Positions 9,491 to 18,916 of a DNA stretch of 64,000 nucleotides are shown here, piece by piece. The stretch is from Mycolicibacterium chubuense NBB4. GTDB lineage: Bacteria; Actinomycetota; Actinomycetes; Mycobacteriales; Mycobacteriaceae. Positions within the stretch are counted from its first letter, which is position 1. Each line of letters starts with the position of its first letter. The stretch lies in NCBI RefSeq assembly GCF_000266905.1, contig NC_018027.1, forward strand, positions 3,472,001-3,536,000. The letters are read 5' to 3'. Position numbers and translations under genes: made by a program. The notes under the pieces were generated by a model. The model searched no databases. It was given only the letters and a program-made list of their open reading frames with translations, and was not told the origin of the DNA.

Positions 9491-10717
9491 GTGTCTGACC
9501 AACGATCAATGTGGCGTCAGCCCAAGGCCGTCTGGGCCGTCGCCTTCGCCTCCGTCGTGGCATTCATGGGCATCGGGCTCGTCGACCCGATCCTCAAGCC
9601 GATCGCCGACAACCTGAACGCATCCCCCTCGCAGGTCTCGCTGCTGTTCACCAGCTACATGGCGGTGATGGGCGTGGCCATGCTGATCACCGGCGTCGTC
9701 TCCAGTCGCATCGGCCCGAAGCGCACGCTGCTCGTCGGCCTGGTGATCATCATCGCCGGCGCTGGGCTGGCCGGGATGAGTGGCAGCGTCATGGAGATCG
9801 TCGGGTGGCGCGCACTGTGGGGCCTGGGCAATGCTTTGTTCATCGCGACCGCACTGGCCACCATCGTCAGCTCGGCACGCGGGTCCGTCGCCCAGGCGAT
9901 CATCCTCTACGAGGCGGCCCTGGGGCTCGGCATCGCCGTCGGGCCGCTGGTGGGTGGCGTCCTCGGCTCGATCTCGTGGCGCGGCCCGTTCTTCGGCGTC
10001 TCCGCCCTCATGGCCCTGGCGCTCGTGGTCACGGCGTTCCTGCTGCCGGCCACCCCGCGCGCACAGCGCGCCACCACACTCGCCGACCCGTTCCGCGCCC
10101 TGAAGCACCGCGGGTTGTTCGGTGTCGCGATCACCGCGCTGCTGTACAACTTCGGCTTCTTCACGCTGCTGGCTTTCACGCCGTTCCCCCTCGACATGAG
10201 CGCGCACCAGATCGGGCTGATCTTCTTCGGGTGGGGTCTGTGTCTGGCGTTCACGTCGGTGTTCGGAGCCCCACGGCTCCAGCACCGCTTCGGCACGGTA
10301 CGCACCCTGGTGGTGAACCTGCTGCTGTTCACGGCGACGCTGACCACGATGGCGATCTGGACGGAGTCGAAAGCGGTGCTGGCCGCCTGCGTCGTGATCG
10401 CCGGCCTGTTCATCGGCATCAACAACACGCTGATCACCGAGACCGTGATGAAGGCCGCCCCGGTCGAGCGCGGGGTGGCGTCGGCGGCCTACAGCTTCGT
10501 CCGTTTCGCCGGTGCCGCGCTGGCGCCGTGGCTGGCAGGCGTGCTGGGCGAGCAGATCAGCGTGCACCTGCCGTACTGGGTCGGCGCCGGCGCCGTGCTG
10601 CTGGCCGCGGGCGTGCTCGCCGCGACCCGAAAGCACCTGGCGCACATCGACGACGAGGAATCGGCAGTCGACGAGCTCACCGACGAGGCCGAGGCCATCA
10701 CCGTCGGCAGCGACTGA
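9491..10717 (+). CDS. MFS efflux transporter (12-helix type)
   Basis: A 408-residue protein with twelve hydrophobic helices. The loop 2-3 motif appears as [15 protein letters not shown] (about residues 72-86), the usual MFS motif A region. It belongs to the drug:H+ antiporter-like group. The GTG start follows an AAAGGAAG ribosome-binding stretch at about 9 bp spacing. The C-terminal tail is acidic and soluble. It lies downstream of and probably in one transcript with marR, so regulation by that repressor is likely. The exported compound is unknown. It stops one base before the convergent VIT gene. Confidence 0.87.
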   Translation: MSDQRSMWRQPKAVWAVAFASVVAFMGIGLVDPILKPIADNLNASPSQVSLLFTSYMAVMGVAMLITGVVSSRIGPKRTLLVGLVIIIAGAGLAGMSGSVMEIVGWRALWGLGNALFIATALATIVSSARGSVAQAIILYEAALGLGIAVGPLVGGVLGSISWRGPFFGVSALMALALVVTAFLLPATPRAQRATTLADPFRALKHRGLFGVAITALLYNFGFFTLLAFTPFPLDMSAHQIGLIFFGWGLCLAFTSVFGAPRLQHRFGTVRTLVVNLLLFTATLTTMAIWTESKAVLAACVVIAGLFIGINNTLITETVMKAAPVERGVASAAYSFVRFAGAALAPWLAGVLGEQISVHLPYWVGAGAVLLAAGVLAATRKHLAHIDDEESAVDELTDEAEAITVGSD

Positions 10718-10718
10718 G

Positions 10719-11453
10719 TCAGCCGAACGCCGCGCCGATGAGGTGGCCGACGAGGTAGGTCGCGGCGATCGCGACGGCGCCGAACAGCAACTGGCGCAGC
10801 GATCCCAGGCTCACCGACTGAGACGTCACCCTGGCCGCGGCGCCACCCGCCAGGAGCAGACCCACTCCGCCGCAGGCCAATCCCGCCCACAACGACTCGA
10901 ATCCGAGGAGATACGGGATGAGCGGGATCACGGCGCCGACGCCGAACATGAAGAACGACGCCACCGCCGCGATTCGCGGGGACGGCTTCTCCTCGGGGTG
11001 CACGCCGAGCTCCTGCACCAGGTGGAAGTTCAGCGCTCTCTTCTCATCCCGGTGGATCTCCTCGGACGCCTTCTCGGCCGTCTCCTGCGACATCCCCATC
11101 TCCAGGAGCTTGGCGACCAGTTCCGCCCGCTCGGCCTCGGGCTGGCGCTGGAACGACTTCTGCTCGACGCGGACCTCGGAGTCGATCTGCTCGTTGGCGG
11201 TGGTCACCGAGGTGTACTCCCCCAGCGCCATCGAGAACGAGCCGGCCAGCATGCCCGCGATGCCGCTGAGGACGACGGTGTGCGCGTTGGCGCTCGCGGC
11301 GACCCCGGCGATCAGCGCCGTGTTGCTCACCAGGCCGTCCATCGCACCGAACGTCGCGGCGCGCAGCCACCCTCCCGTGACGTCGGCATGCCGGTGATCG
11401 GACAGGTGGGGTATGCCCGCCGAGAGGTTCGCGATGTCAGACGGCTCGCTCAT
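10719..11453 (-). CDS. VIT1/CCC1-family metal (Fe/Mn) transporter
   Basis: A 244-residue membrane protein of the vacuolar-iron-transporter family. The N-terminal helix carries FGAMDGLVSNTALIAG and the next helix MLAGSFSMALGEYTSV, both hallmark sequences including the Asp, Met and Glu used for metal passage. A charged cytosolic metal-binding segment (EMGMSQETAEKASEEIHRDEK) precedes three more helices. ATG at 11453 is used; a second ATG lies at 11459. Likely role: export or sequestration of Fe2+ or Mn2+ at the plasma membrane. It is divergent from the acyl-CoA oxidase-like gene. Confidence 0.9.
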   Translation of the reverse strand: MSEPSDIANLSAGIPHLSDHRHADVTGGWLRAATFGAMDGLVSNTALIAGVAASANAHTVVLSGIAGMLAGSFSMALGEYTSVTTANEQIDSEVRVEQKSFQRQPEAERAELVAKLLEMGMSQETAEKASEEIHRDEKRALNFHLVQELGVHPEEKPSPRIAAVASFFMFGVGAVIPLIPYLLGFESLWAGLACGGVGLLLAGGAAARVTSQSVSLGSLRQLLFGAVAIAATYLVGHLIGAAFG

Positions 11454-11555
11454 GAACATGATTGAACGCCGGCCCGGCGGCCAGCGGGAACTCAGGATGA
11501 CCTCGGTTTGTGACATCACAGTTTGCGCGGGCGTTTTGCGGGCTACCGTCGTGTC

Positions 11556-13517
11556 ATGACCACCACTGCGGAGCATCTGCGAAACTCGCTCGACGGCCGC
11601 TTTCGCGACGTGAAGAACAAGATGCGCCGAGAACTCTCCAGCGAGATCTTCCGGCCGCACTACACCCCCAATACCGTCATCGCCCGCACGAAAGTCGCCG
11701 AGCAGCTGAAGATCATGGCCTCGCGCGGCGCCGCCGAAGACGGCTTCAAGAAGGAGCACGGCGGCAACGGCAACGTCGGCGCCGCGGTCACCCAGATCGA
11801 GATGCTGGCCATGAGCGACCTGTCGCTGATGGTCAAGGCCGGCGTGCAGTGGGGGCTGTTCGGCGGCGCCATCGAGAATCTCGGCACCGAGCGTCACCAC
11901 GAGGCCTATGTCCGCAAGCTCATCGACCTCGAAGTCCGCGGCTGCTTCGCGATGACGGAGACCGGCCACGGCAGCGACGTGCAGTCGCTGGAGACGACGG
12001 CGACCTACGACCCGGCCACCGAAGAGTTCGTGCTCGACTCCCCCACCCCGTCCTCGCGCAAGGACTACATCGGCGGTGCGGCCGAAACCGCCCGCTTCGC
12101 CGCGGTTTTCGCGCAGCTGATCACCCCCGACGGCGAGGGTCACGGCGTGCACTGTTTCGTCGTCCCGATCCGCGACGACGACGGCAACGACCTGCCCGGG
12201 GTGACCACGTCGGACTGCCACTACAAGGGTGGCCTGCCCGGTGTCGACAACGGCCGCATCCAGTTCGACCACGTCCGCGTCCCCCGGGAGAACCTGCTCA
12301 ATAAGTACGCCGACGTCGCGCCCGACGGCACCTACACCTCACCGATCGAGAACCCGAACCGCCGCTTCTTCACGATGCTGGGCACGCTGATCCGCGGCCG
12401 CGTCACCGTCGGCGGCAGTGCCGGCGCCGCCGCGCGGGTCGCTCTGGACATCGCTACCCGGTACGCGTTGGAGCGCCGCCAGTTCTCCGATCCCGACGGG
12501 GGCGAAGTCCTGCTGATGGACTACCTGGTGCATCAGCGCCGACTGTTCCCGCTGATCGCCCGCTCCTACGCGCTGCAGTTCGCCCAGAACGAGCTCGTGG
12601 CCAAGTGCCATGAGCTGCAGAGCGCCGAAGATCCCGACCCGGAGGAGCAGCGCGAGCTGGAGTCGCGCGCAGCCGGGCTCAAGGCCGCCAACACCTGGCA
12701 CGCCACCAGCGCCATCCAGGAAGCCCGCGAAGCATGCGGCGGCGCAGGCTATCTCGCCGAGAATCGGCTGATTGCGCTCAAGGCCGACACGGACGTCTTC
12801 ACCACGTTCGAAGGTGACAACCACGTCCTGTTCCAGCTCGTGGCCAAGGAACTGCTGACCGCCTACGCCGACGACATCAAAGGCATGAGCCCCGTCGAGT
12901 GGGTGCGCTTCGCCGCCAGCTTCGCCGGGGAACGGGTGCTCAAACGCACTGCGGCGCAGACGATCATGCAGACGATCCTGGACAGCCGCGAAGACAACGA
13001 GGAAGAGGGCAGCCTCTTCAACCGCGGCACGCAGGTCCAGATGCTGGAGGACCGCGAGGAGTACATGGTCGCCTCGGTGGCGCGGCGGCTGCAGAGCAAG
13101 TCCAAGGAGATGAGCGCCTTCGAGGCGTTCAACTCGGTGCAGGACCACGTACTGCACGTGGCGCAGGCGCACATCGACCGGATCGTCCTCGAGGCGTTCG
13201 TCGCGGGCATCGACGCCTGCCAGGACCGGCTCGCCCGCGAGATCCTCGGCATGGTCTGCGATCTGTACGCGCTGTCGGTGATCGAAGAGGACAAGGCCTG
13301 GTTCGTCGAGCACCGCTTCCTGTCGACCGAGCGCGCCAAGGCGGTGACGCGCGCCATCAACGACCGCTGCCGGCGGCTTCGGCCCTATGCCGAGCTGCTG
13401 GTCGACGGATTCGGCATCCCCGAGCCGCTGCGCTACGCCGAGATGCTGCACCCCGAGCACATCCCCGACGCCGACGACCACACCCGCCAGGACGCCACCA
13501 GCGCGGGGACCATCTGA
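11556..13517 (+). CDS. Acyl-CoA dehydrogenase / acyl-CoA oxidase-like flavoprotein
   Basis: A 653-residue flavoenzyme for alpha-beta oxidation of acyl-CoA. The mid-domain has GCFAMTETGHGSDVQSLET (about residues 129-147), whose ET-GHGS wording is closer to peroxisomal-type acyl-CoA oxidases than to short dehydrogenases. The helical domain has ACGGAGYLAENRL (about 393-405), and an extended C-terminal domain (about 430-653) matches the ACOX C-terminal region. Length also fits oxidases (about 650) rather than dehydrogenases (about 400). ATG at 11556 gives MTTTAEHLR; an in-frame upstream start at 11523 is less likely. Whether it reduces O2 or an electron-transfer flavoprotein cannot be told. Confidence 0.87.
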   Translation: MTTTAEHLRNSLDGRFRDVKNKMRRELSSEIFRPHYTPNTVIARTKVAEQLKIMASRGAAEDGFKKEHGGNGNVGAAVTQIEMLAMSDLSLMVKAGVQWGLFGGAIENLGTERHHEAYVRKLIDLEVRGCFAMTETGHGSDVQSLETTATYDPATEEFVLDSPTPSSRKDYIGGAAETARFAAVFAQLITPDGEGHGVHCFVVPIRDDDGNDLPGVTTSDCHYKGGLPGVDNGRIQFDHVRVPRENLLNKYADVAPDGTYTSPIENPNRRFFTMLGTLIRGRVTVGGSAGAAARVALDIATRYALERRQFSDPDGGEVLLMDYLVHQRRLFPLIARSYALQFAQNELVAKCHELQSAEDPDPEEQRELESRAAGLKAANTWHATSAIQEAREACGGAGYLAENRLIALKADTDVFTTFEGDNHVLFQLVAKELLTAYADDIKGMSPVEWVRFAASFAGERVLKRTAAQTIMQTILDSREDNEEEGSLFNRGTQVQMLEDREEYMVASVARRLQSKSKEMSAFEAFNSVQDHVLHVAQAHIDRIVLEAFVAGIDACQDRLAREILGMVCDLYALSVIEEDKAWFVEHRFLSTERAKAVTRAINDRCRRLRPYAELLVDGFGIPEPLRYAEMLHPEHIPDADDHTRQDATSAGTI

Positions 13518-13524
13518 GAGGACG

Positions 13525-13986
13525 TCACGGCCCGGGTACCGGATCCAGGACGGTCAGCCTGCCGTCCTCGACGGTGACGCGTGCCGAACCGATCCCGGTC
13601 GGGCAGCACGGCTGATCCTGACCCTGGCGCCACTGGTACTGCACGACGGCGTCGTGGTCGCCCCGGGCCGTCACGGTGATGTAGGGCCGGGGTTCCGGCG
13701 TGGGTGAGCCCAGACCCTTGCCGGCGTCGAAGAACAGCACCTGCTGTGCGCTGTCGGGCTGGCTGCCGGAACTGACCACGACCCAGTTCAGCCTGCAGTC
13801 GGCGGCGTGGCCTCGCGCCGTCTCCCGCCACCGGCCCGCGGGCAGCATCGAGATCTCCGCGCTGACCGCGTCCTCGGAGGGCCCCGGCCCGCATGCCGCT
13901 GTGCTCGTCGGCGGCGACGCCGGTGGGCTCCACCCGCATCCCGCCGTCAGCACGGCCAGCGCCGCGAGGAGGACCGAAACGCGCAT
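13525..13986 (-). CDS. lppP: LppP/LprE-type lipoprotein
   Basis: A 153-residue precursor with a lipoprotein signal peptide: MRVSVLLAALAVLTAGC, where LTAGC is the lipobox and Cys17 the lipidated residue. The mature part is Pro/Ser-rich, then a compact domain containing VQYQWRQGQDQPCCPTGIG near the end, as I remember from LppP/LprE proteins. It would sit on the outer face of the plasma membrane. ATG at 13986 places the signal peptide at the N-terminus; longer in-frame openings would hide it. It is convergent with the acyl-CoA oxidase-like gene. Function is unknown. Confidence 0.78.
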   Translation of the reverse strand: MRVSVLLAALAVLTAGCGWSPPASPPTSTAACGPGPSEDAVSAEISMLPAGRWRETARGHAADCRLNWVVVSSGSQPDSAQQVLFFDAGKGLGSPTPEPRPYITVTARGDHDAVVQYQWRQGQDQPCCPTGIGSARVTVEDGRLTVLDPVPGP

Positions 13987-14038
13987 TCCGACAGGATAGG
14001 CACGCGGCGAGGCGCTCGACCGCGATGTCAGATGGCGG

Positions 14039-15589
14039 TCACGATCGCCGTGGCATGACAAAGTACGCAACGATCGCTAAGACCAAGGGCACGAGTGTGA
14101 CAGCGAGCATGGTAAGTCGGACACCGTCCGTGAGATCCCAGTCCAGCGTCAGTCCTGAAGCCTGCTGAACCAGGTTGGGGTCGAAGCGGGATACGCCCGG
14201 ACTGTGGGCCAGCGACCCCCTGACCGCATCTACGGCGTGCTGGGCCTGCTCAGCCGACAGCCCGCGAGAGTGCGCGTCGGCCAGCCACTGGCGGTGAAAG
14301 AACAGGTTGAACAACATGATGTAGGCCGTCGGTCCCAGCGCGTATCCGGTGGTGCCGAACGTGGAGCGCATGGCGGTCACCGCACCGGCCTTGTCCGGTG
14401 GAGCATAGCCAAGGACCGTGTCGGACGCCGGGGTGGCGGCGACGTCGGCACCCAGGTTGAGCAGCCAGGTGACCAGCACCAGAATCCACAGCCCCATGGT
14501 GGGTGCGGCGGTGATCGCCATCACCAGCCCGCTGGCGGCGAGCACCAGCAGACCCGCGATCAACACCGGGCGAGCGGTGTACTTGCCGACCAGATGCCCC
14601 GCCCACAGGCTCGCCCCGGCCAGCAGCACGGTGCCCGGCAGGTACACCAGCCCGATCGACTTCGCCGACAGCCCGAGGATGGTCCCACCGAACTGGCCCA
14701 GCACCACATTAAATCCCCCGCCCAGAAAGCCGATCGTCAGCACCGTCAGCACCGCCACCACGAACGGTGGGCGGGCGAACAGCGCCAGGTCCAGCGCCGG
14801 GTGCTGCACCCGTCGTTCGTGGCGCACGAACGCCGCCAGGGCCAGCCCGCTGCCGACCAGCGGAATCCACGCCTGCGGGGACGCCAGCCCGTTTTGGGTC
14901 GCGCTCATCCCGTAGATCAGGCCCAGCAGGGCCACGCCGAACAACCCGACACCGATGACGTCGAGTCGGCACGCGGCCTGCCGCGGCGGCCCGGCGACAT
15001 AGCGAGCGATCACGATCAGGGCGATAAGCGCCAGCACCGGAGTGATGACAAACAGGCCCCGCCACCCGAGAAGGCCGACGATCCACCCGCCTGCCAGCGG
15101 GCTCACCCCGTACAAGATCGCGTCGGTGGCGATGAAGATCCCCACCGCCAGTGGCCGAATCTGGCTCGGCACCGAGACCGTCAGCAGCGCCATGGACAGC
15201 CCGACCAGCGCGGTCAACGCCACCCCATCGGCCAACCGCATCACCAGCAGGAACGGATAGTTCGGTGACAGCGCGGCCAGCAGCTGGAAAACGATGTTGG
15301 CCAACAGACCGTAGACCAGCAGGCGTTTGAGCCCGTAGATGTCGCCGAGGTTGCCCACGGCCAACACCGCCGCGGCGGCGACCAGCGTCGCCGCGCTGGC
15401 CAGAAACCCGAGCTGGCTGGCGGGCACGTCTAGGCTCCGGCTGATCTGCGACAGATTCAACGTCAGCAGGCGCGGATCGATGCCGGGGATCGCGAAGGCC
15501 ACAGCCAGGCCCATCGCGGCGAAAAGCGTCCCTGCAGTCATCGGTGCACGCTGTTGATTCCCGCCGGTAGAACCGCTAGGCACCGGCAC
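14039..15589 (-). CDS. MFS transporter, 14-helix (DHA2/EmrB-like) type
   Basis: A 516-residue membrane protein with about fourteen hydrophobic helices. It has a motif A-like loop GNLGDIYGLKRLLVYG (about residues 79-94) and a motif C-like GVSPLAGGWIVG in helix 5. Fourteen-helix pumps of this group export drugs or toxic metabolites in exchange for protons. The frame opens with GTG at 15589; an ATG at 15541 (MTAGTLF) starts just before helix 1 and is an alternative. The gene lies between lppP and a decayed block next to tRNA-Asn, so it may belong to an acquired segment, though composition does not prove this. Confidence 0.85.
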   Translation of the reverse strand: MPVPSGSTGGNQQRAPMTAGTLFAAMGLAVAFAIPGIDPRLLTLNLSQISRSLDVPASQLGFLASAATLVAAAAVLAVGNLGDIYGLKRLLVYGLLANIVFQLLAALSPNYPFLLVMRLADGVALTALVGLSMALLTVSVPSQIRPLAVGIFIATDAILYGVSPLAGGWIVGLLGWRGLFVITPVLALIALIVIARYVAGPPRQAACRLDVIGVGLFGVALLGLIYGMSATQNGLASPQAWIPLVGSGLALAAFVRHERRVQHPALDLALFARPPFVVAVLTVLTIGFLGGGFNVVLGQFGGTILGLSAKSIGLVYLPGTVLLAGASLWAGHLVGKYTARPVLIAGLLVLAASGLVMAITAAPTMGLWILVLVTWLLNLGADVAATPASDTVLGYAPPDKAGAVTAMRSTFGTTGYALGPTAYIMLFNLFFHRQWLADAHSRGLSAEQAQHAVDAVRGSLAHSPGVSRFDPNLVQQASGLTLDWDLTDGVRLTMLAVTLVPLVLAIVAYFVMPRRS

Positions 15590-15605
15590 ATTCTCACACC
15601 TGCCC

Positions 15606-16082
15606 GCGGATACATCCGGGGCTCGCGCAATGTGACCGCCTGGAAATCCTCGACCGCCACACCCAGCGCTACCGGCCGCTGGCGGAGTTGCGGACCAAGG
15701 TCGGCACAGCGCTGCAGGCCAACGAGGCGACTACCAACCGAGACCTGCTCAACGGCTGGTCCGACGGCTGGCCAAGGCGCTCGGGAGAGGTAGCCGAGAG
15801 CGGGCTGAAGCGATGCCATGACCGCCGGGAGTTCGAAGGACCTTTCACCCGACGGCGAACACCCGCCACTCGCCCGGAACACCTTTGAGCTCATGCGCGC
15901 CGCGGTCCTCGAACTCAAGGCCTGATCCGATCACGAGGTCTTTAAGCGTGTCGTGGCCAAGGATCAAAACGACCGCACGGTCGTCATCGAGAATGAGCTG
16001 CGCATCCGGTCAGGGCAGCGCCAGAGTGCACACATATCGAAAGGCACAGAAAGGCACGGGGCTGGCTTTGGCAGTCTAGATA
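15606..16082 (+). pseudogene. Decayed coding block next to tRNA-Asn
   Basis: Two broken reading frames can be followed. The first runs with residues RLEILDRH...RYRPLAELRTKVG TALQANEATTN up to about 15770. It then continues one frame over as LAKALGRGSRERAEAMP to a TGA at 15819-15821, as if one G were lost in a GG run. The second starts at ATG 15818 (ATGA overlap) as MTAGSSKDLSPDGEHPP and meets an in-frame TGA at 15923-15925. It then reads on as SDHEVFKRVVAKDQNDR...VIENELRI toward 16080. The overlap suggests an old two-gene operon. I do not recognise the family. Nothing else is visible between 15590 and 16108. Confidence 0.4.
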
Positions 16083-16108
16083 TTGGGTCTGAACTGCATA
16101 AACTCTTG

Positions 16109-16181
<73 letters not shown>

Positions 16182-16337
16182 TTGCCCTCCCGCGATCGCT
16201 GTGCCGCGGGCCAGAGAGCACTTTAGCCTACGTCCGTCGGCGCTCGCCAATGCGCTCCCGGCCGGGCGCGCAGTGCCGGACTTGAGGCAGGATGGTCTCG
16301 AGACGTCGTCTTGCGAAGAGGATCTGGGAGGAGCCCT

Positions 16338-16589
16338 GTGATCGGGTATGTCGCCGTTGCGGCCGTCGGCTACGTGCTGGGAACCAAGGCCGGCAGACGG
16401 CGCTATGAGCAGATCGCCGGGACGTACCGGGCGGTCACGGGCAGCCCGGCCACCAGGGCCGTGATCGACGCGGGACGGCGCAAGATCGCCGAGCGAGTCT
16501 CGCCCGACCCGGCGATGGTCAAGGTGACACCGATCGACTCCGGCACCGAGGTCCTCGAGCCGGAGCAGATGGTGGAGAAGAACCGGTAG
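16338..16589 (+). CDS. Small conserved membrane-anchored protein (Rv2342-like)
   Basis: An 83-residue protein that opens with a short hydrophobic helix, VIGYVAVAAVGYVLGTKAGR. A basic stretch (GRRRYEQIAGTYRA) and a C-terminal tail with acidic residues follow. A GTG at 16338 is preceded by GGGAGGAG at good spacing and is preferred over a TTG at 16311. The same small gene precedes dnaG in M. tuberculosis. Function is unknown; a membrane-associated structural or regulatory role is only a guess. It is convergent with the next gene, 5 bp apart. Confidence 0.8.
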   Translation: MIGYVAVAAVGYVLGTKAGRRRYEQIAGTYRAVTGSPATRAVIDAGRRKIAERVSPDPAMVKVTPIDSGTEVLEPEQMVEKNR

Positions 16590-16594
16590 CGGCT

Positions 16595-16894
16595 TTAGCC
16601 GATGCCCCGGGTGAACGTGGTGCCCGGCAGCAGCGGGCCGGTGGAGACGCCGAAGCCGTTGCCGTTGACCTGGATCGCCGGGGTGCCGATCTGGGCGCCG
16701 CCGCCCATCGAGTAGCCCAGGCACTGACCGTCGTCCTTGTTGCCGAACCACGCCAGGCACCTCTGCCCAGGGCCGGCCTGGACCGTGGTGTCGGCGCTGT
16801 TCAGGGAGGCATAGAGCGGGACGGCGATGGCCGCAGCCGCGAAGGCTCCGACGATCAGCCGGGTCCCGTTGGTCCGGATGGTGTTCACCAGCAT
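16595..16894 (-). CDS. Small exported hypothetical protein with paired Cys
   Basis: A 99-residue precursor. An N-terminal signal sequence (TRLIVGAFAAAAIAVPLYASL) is followed by a short mature domain containing QRCLAWFGNKDDGQCLGYS, whose two Cys can form a disulfide, and a Gly-rich C-terminus. ATG at 16894 is preceded by GGAGAAGG; an upstream in-frame GTG at 16939 would bury the signal peptide. It looks like a family of small secreted mycobacterial proteins of unknown function. It lies between dnaG and the Rv2342-like gene. Confidence 0.7.
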   Translation of the reverse strand: MLVNTIRTNGTRLIVGAFAAAAIAVPLYASLNSADTTVQAGPGQRCLAWFGNKDDGQCLGYSMGGGAQIGTPAIQVNGNGFGVSTGPLLPGTTFTRGIG

Positions 16895-16955
16895 CGACAA
16901 CTCGCCTTCTCCCCGACTGGTTGACAGCACTGACACCATAACCCGCCGAGCAGGT

Positions 16956-18911
16956 TCATGCAGTCAGGTCGTCGCCACTTGCCTGCTCGAGCAGACTGCG
17001 CCGGTACGCCTCCATCGCCACCAGGTCGCCGAACAGCGCGTGATACTCGTCGCCCTGCTCGACCGGTGACATCCGCTGCAGCTTCGACTTGACCTCGGCG
17101 ATCTGCCTGCCGATCCACACTTCCTGCAGGCGCGCCAGCACGCCGCCGATGTAGCGGGGAAGCTTCTCGTCGTCGGCGTTGATCGCCTCGACGCTCAACT
17201 CGTTGACCAGGCTGGCCGCGGCGGGCGTGGCCACCTGGTCGCGCACCGCCTCGATCCACTGCGCGCCTGTGATGCCCGCCCCGGTGCCGCCCGCCGATTC
17301 GATCGCCGACCGGACCGCCGCGTAGGCGGGATGGGTGAAGCTCTCACCGGCCAGGGAGTCGAACACCGGCCCGGCCAGCGCCGGATACTGCAACGCCGAC
17401 TTGAGGGCCTCCCGCTGCGGCCACAGCGTGGGATCGGCGGGATCGGGCCTGGCCACCATCGGTGCGGCGGCCGCGGCAGGCGCCGGCTTCGCCTGCGAAG
17501 GTTCCGCCGCTGCGGCCCGCCGGCGGCCCGCCCGCTCGGGCATTCCGCGCTTGGCCGCCTCCTCGCGCACCCGGCTCAGCACCTGACCCTCGTCGCGCCA
17601 GCCGGTCCAGCCGGCCAACCGGCGCGCGTACTCGTCGCGCAACGCGTAGTCGCGGATCCGGGCCACCAGCGGGACGCAGCGGCGCAACGCGTCGACCTGC
17701 GCCTGCGGGTCGTTGTCGAGCACGTCGCCGGCGGGGATCAGGCTGCGGATCGCGAACTCGAACATCGGGATCCGGCGGGCCACCAGATCGCGCAGCGCGC
17801 CGTCGCCGGACTTCAGCCGCAGATCACACGGATCCATGCCGTCGGAAGCGATGGCCACGAACGACTTTCCGGCCACCTGCTGGTCGCCGTCGAAGGCCTT
17901 GAGCGCGGCCGCCTGCCCCGCGGCGTCGCCGTCGAACACGAAGATCAGCTCTCCGCGGTACCAGTTGTCGTCCATCATCAGCCGCCGCAGCAGCCCGAGG
18001 TGTCCGTCGCCGAACGCGGTGCCACAGCTGGCGACCGCCGTGGTCTCGCCAGCCATGTGCATGGCCATGACATCGGTGTATCCCTCGACGACGACGGCGC
18101 GGTGCGACTTGGCGATGTCGCGTTTGGCCAGATCGAGGCCGAACAGCACCGCCGACTTCTTGTACAGCACCGTCTCCGGGGTGTTGACGTACTTGGCCTC
18201 CATCGGGTCGTCGTCGAAGATCCGGCGAGCGCCGAAGCCGATCACCTCACCGCCGCCGGCCCGGATCGGCCACAGCAACCGCCGGTGGAACCGGTCCATC
18301 GGGCCGCGGCGGCCTTCACGCGACAGCCCGGCCAACTCGAGTTCCTTGAATTCGAAGCCCAAGCGCCGCAGGTGCTTCGTCAGAGAATCCCAGCCCGACG
18401 GGGCGAATCCGCACCCGAAACGCGCCGCCGCCTCGGCGTCGAAGTTGCGATCGATGAGGTACTGCCGAGCCGGGGCGGCCTCGGAGCTCTGCAGCGCCTG
18501 GGCGTAGAACTCCTGCGCGGCGGAGTTGGCGGCCAGCAGCCTGCTGCGGCTGCCCCGGTCGCGCTGCACGCTGGTCGACGACCCGCCGGTGTAGGTGACC
18601 GTGTAGCCGACGCGGTCGGCGAGCAACTCGACGGCTTCGACGAAACTGACGTGTTCGATCTTCTGGAGGAACGCATACACGTCGCCGCCCTCGCCGCACC
18701 CGAAGCAGTGAAAGTGCCCGTGGTTGGGGCGGACGTGGAACGACGGCGACTTCTCGTCGTGGAACGGGCACAGGCCCTTGAGTGAATCCGCGCCGGCGCG
18801 GCGCAGTTGGACGTAGTCACCGACGAGGTCCTCGATGTTCACCTGCTCGCGGATGGCGGCGATGTCGCGATCGGGGATCCTCCCCCGCGCCCGTGTCACC
18901 TCGCCCGCCAC
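16956..18911 (-). CDS. dnaG: DNA primase
   Basis: Synthesises RNA primers at the replication fork and works with DnaB helicase. The 651-residue protein has the N-terminal CHC2 zinc finger (CPFH...CFGCGEGG, about residues 47-75). The catalytic TOPRIM core follows, with VVVEGYTDVMAMH (about 270-282) supplying the invariant Glu and FVFDGDAAGQAA (about 322-333) supplying the Asp pair. A C-terminal helicase-binding region ends the protein. GTG at 18911 starts the frame; GTG at 18899 is possible. It starts 5 bp after the dgt stop, so the two form an operon, as in other mycobacteria. Confidence 0.97.
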   Translation of the reverse strand: MAGEVTRARGRIPDRDIAAIREQVNIEDLVGDYVQLRRAGADSLKGLCPFHDEKSPSFHVRPNHGHFHCFGCGEGGDVYAFLQKIEHVSFVEAVELLADRVGYTVTYTGGSSTSVQRDRGSRSRLLAANSAAQEFYAQALQSSEAAPARQYLIDRNFDAEAAARFGCGFAPSGWDSLTKHLRRLGFEFKELELAGLSREGRRGPMDRFHRRLLWPIRAGGGEVIGFGARRIFDDDPMEAKYVNTPETVLYKKSAVLFGLDLAKRDIAKSHRAVVVEGYTDVMAMHMAGETTAVASCGTAFGDGHLGLLRRLMMDDNWYRGELIFVFDGDAAGQAAALKAFDGDQQVAGKSFVAIASDGMDPCDLRLKSGDGALRDLVARRIPMFEFAIRSLIPAGDVLDNDPQAQVDALRRCVPLVARIRDYALRDEYARRLAGWTGWRDEGQVLSRVREEAAKRGMPERAGRRRAAAAEPSQAKPAPAAAAAPMVARPDPADPTLWPQREALKSALQYPALAGPVFDSLAGESFTHPAYAAVRSAIESAGGTGAGITGAQWIEAVRDQVATPAAASLVNELSVEAINADDEKLPRYIGGVLARLQEVWIGRQIAEVKSKLQRMSPVEQGDEYHALFGDLVAMEAYRRSLLEQASGDDLTA

Positions 18912-18916
18912 CTGAG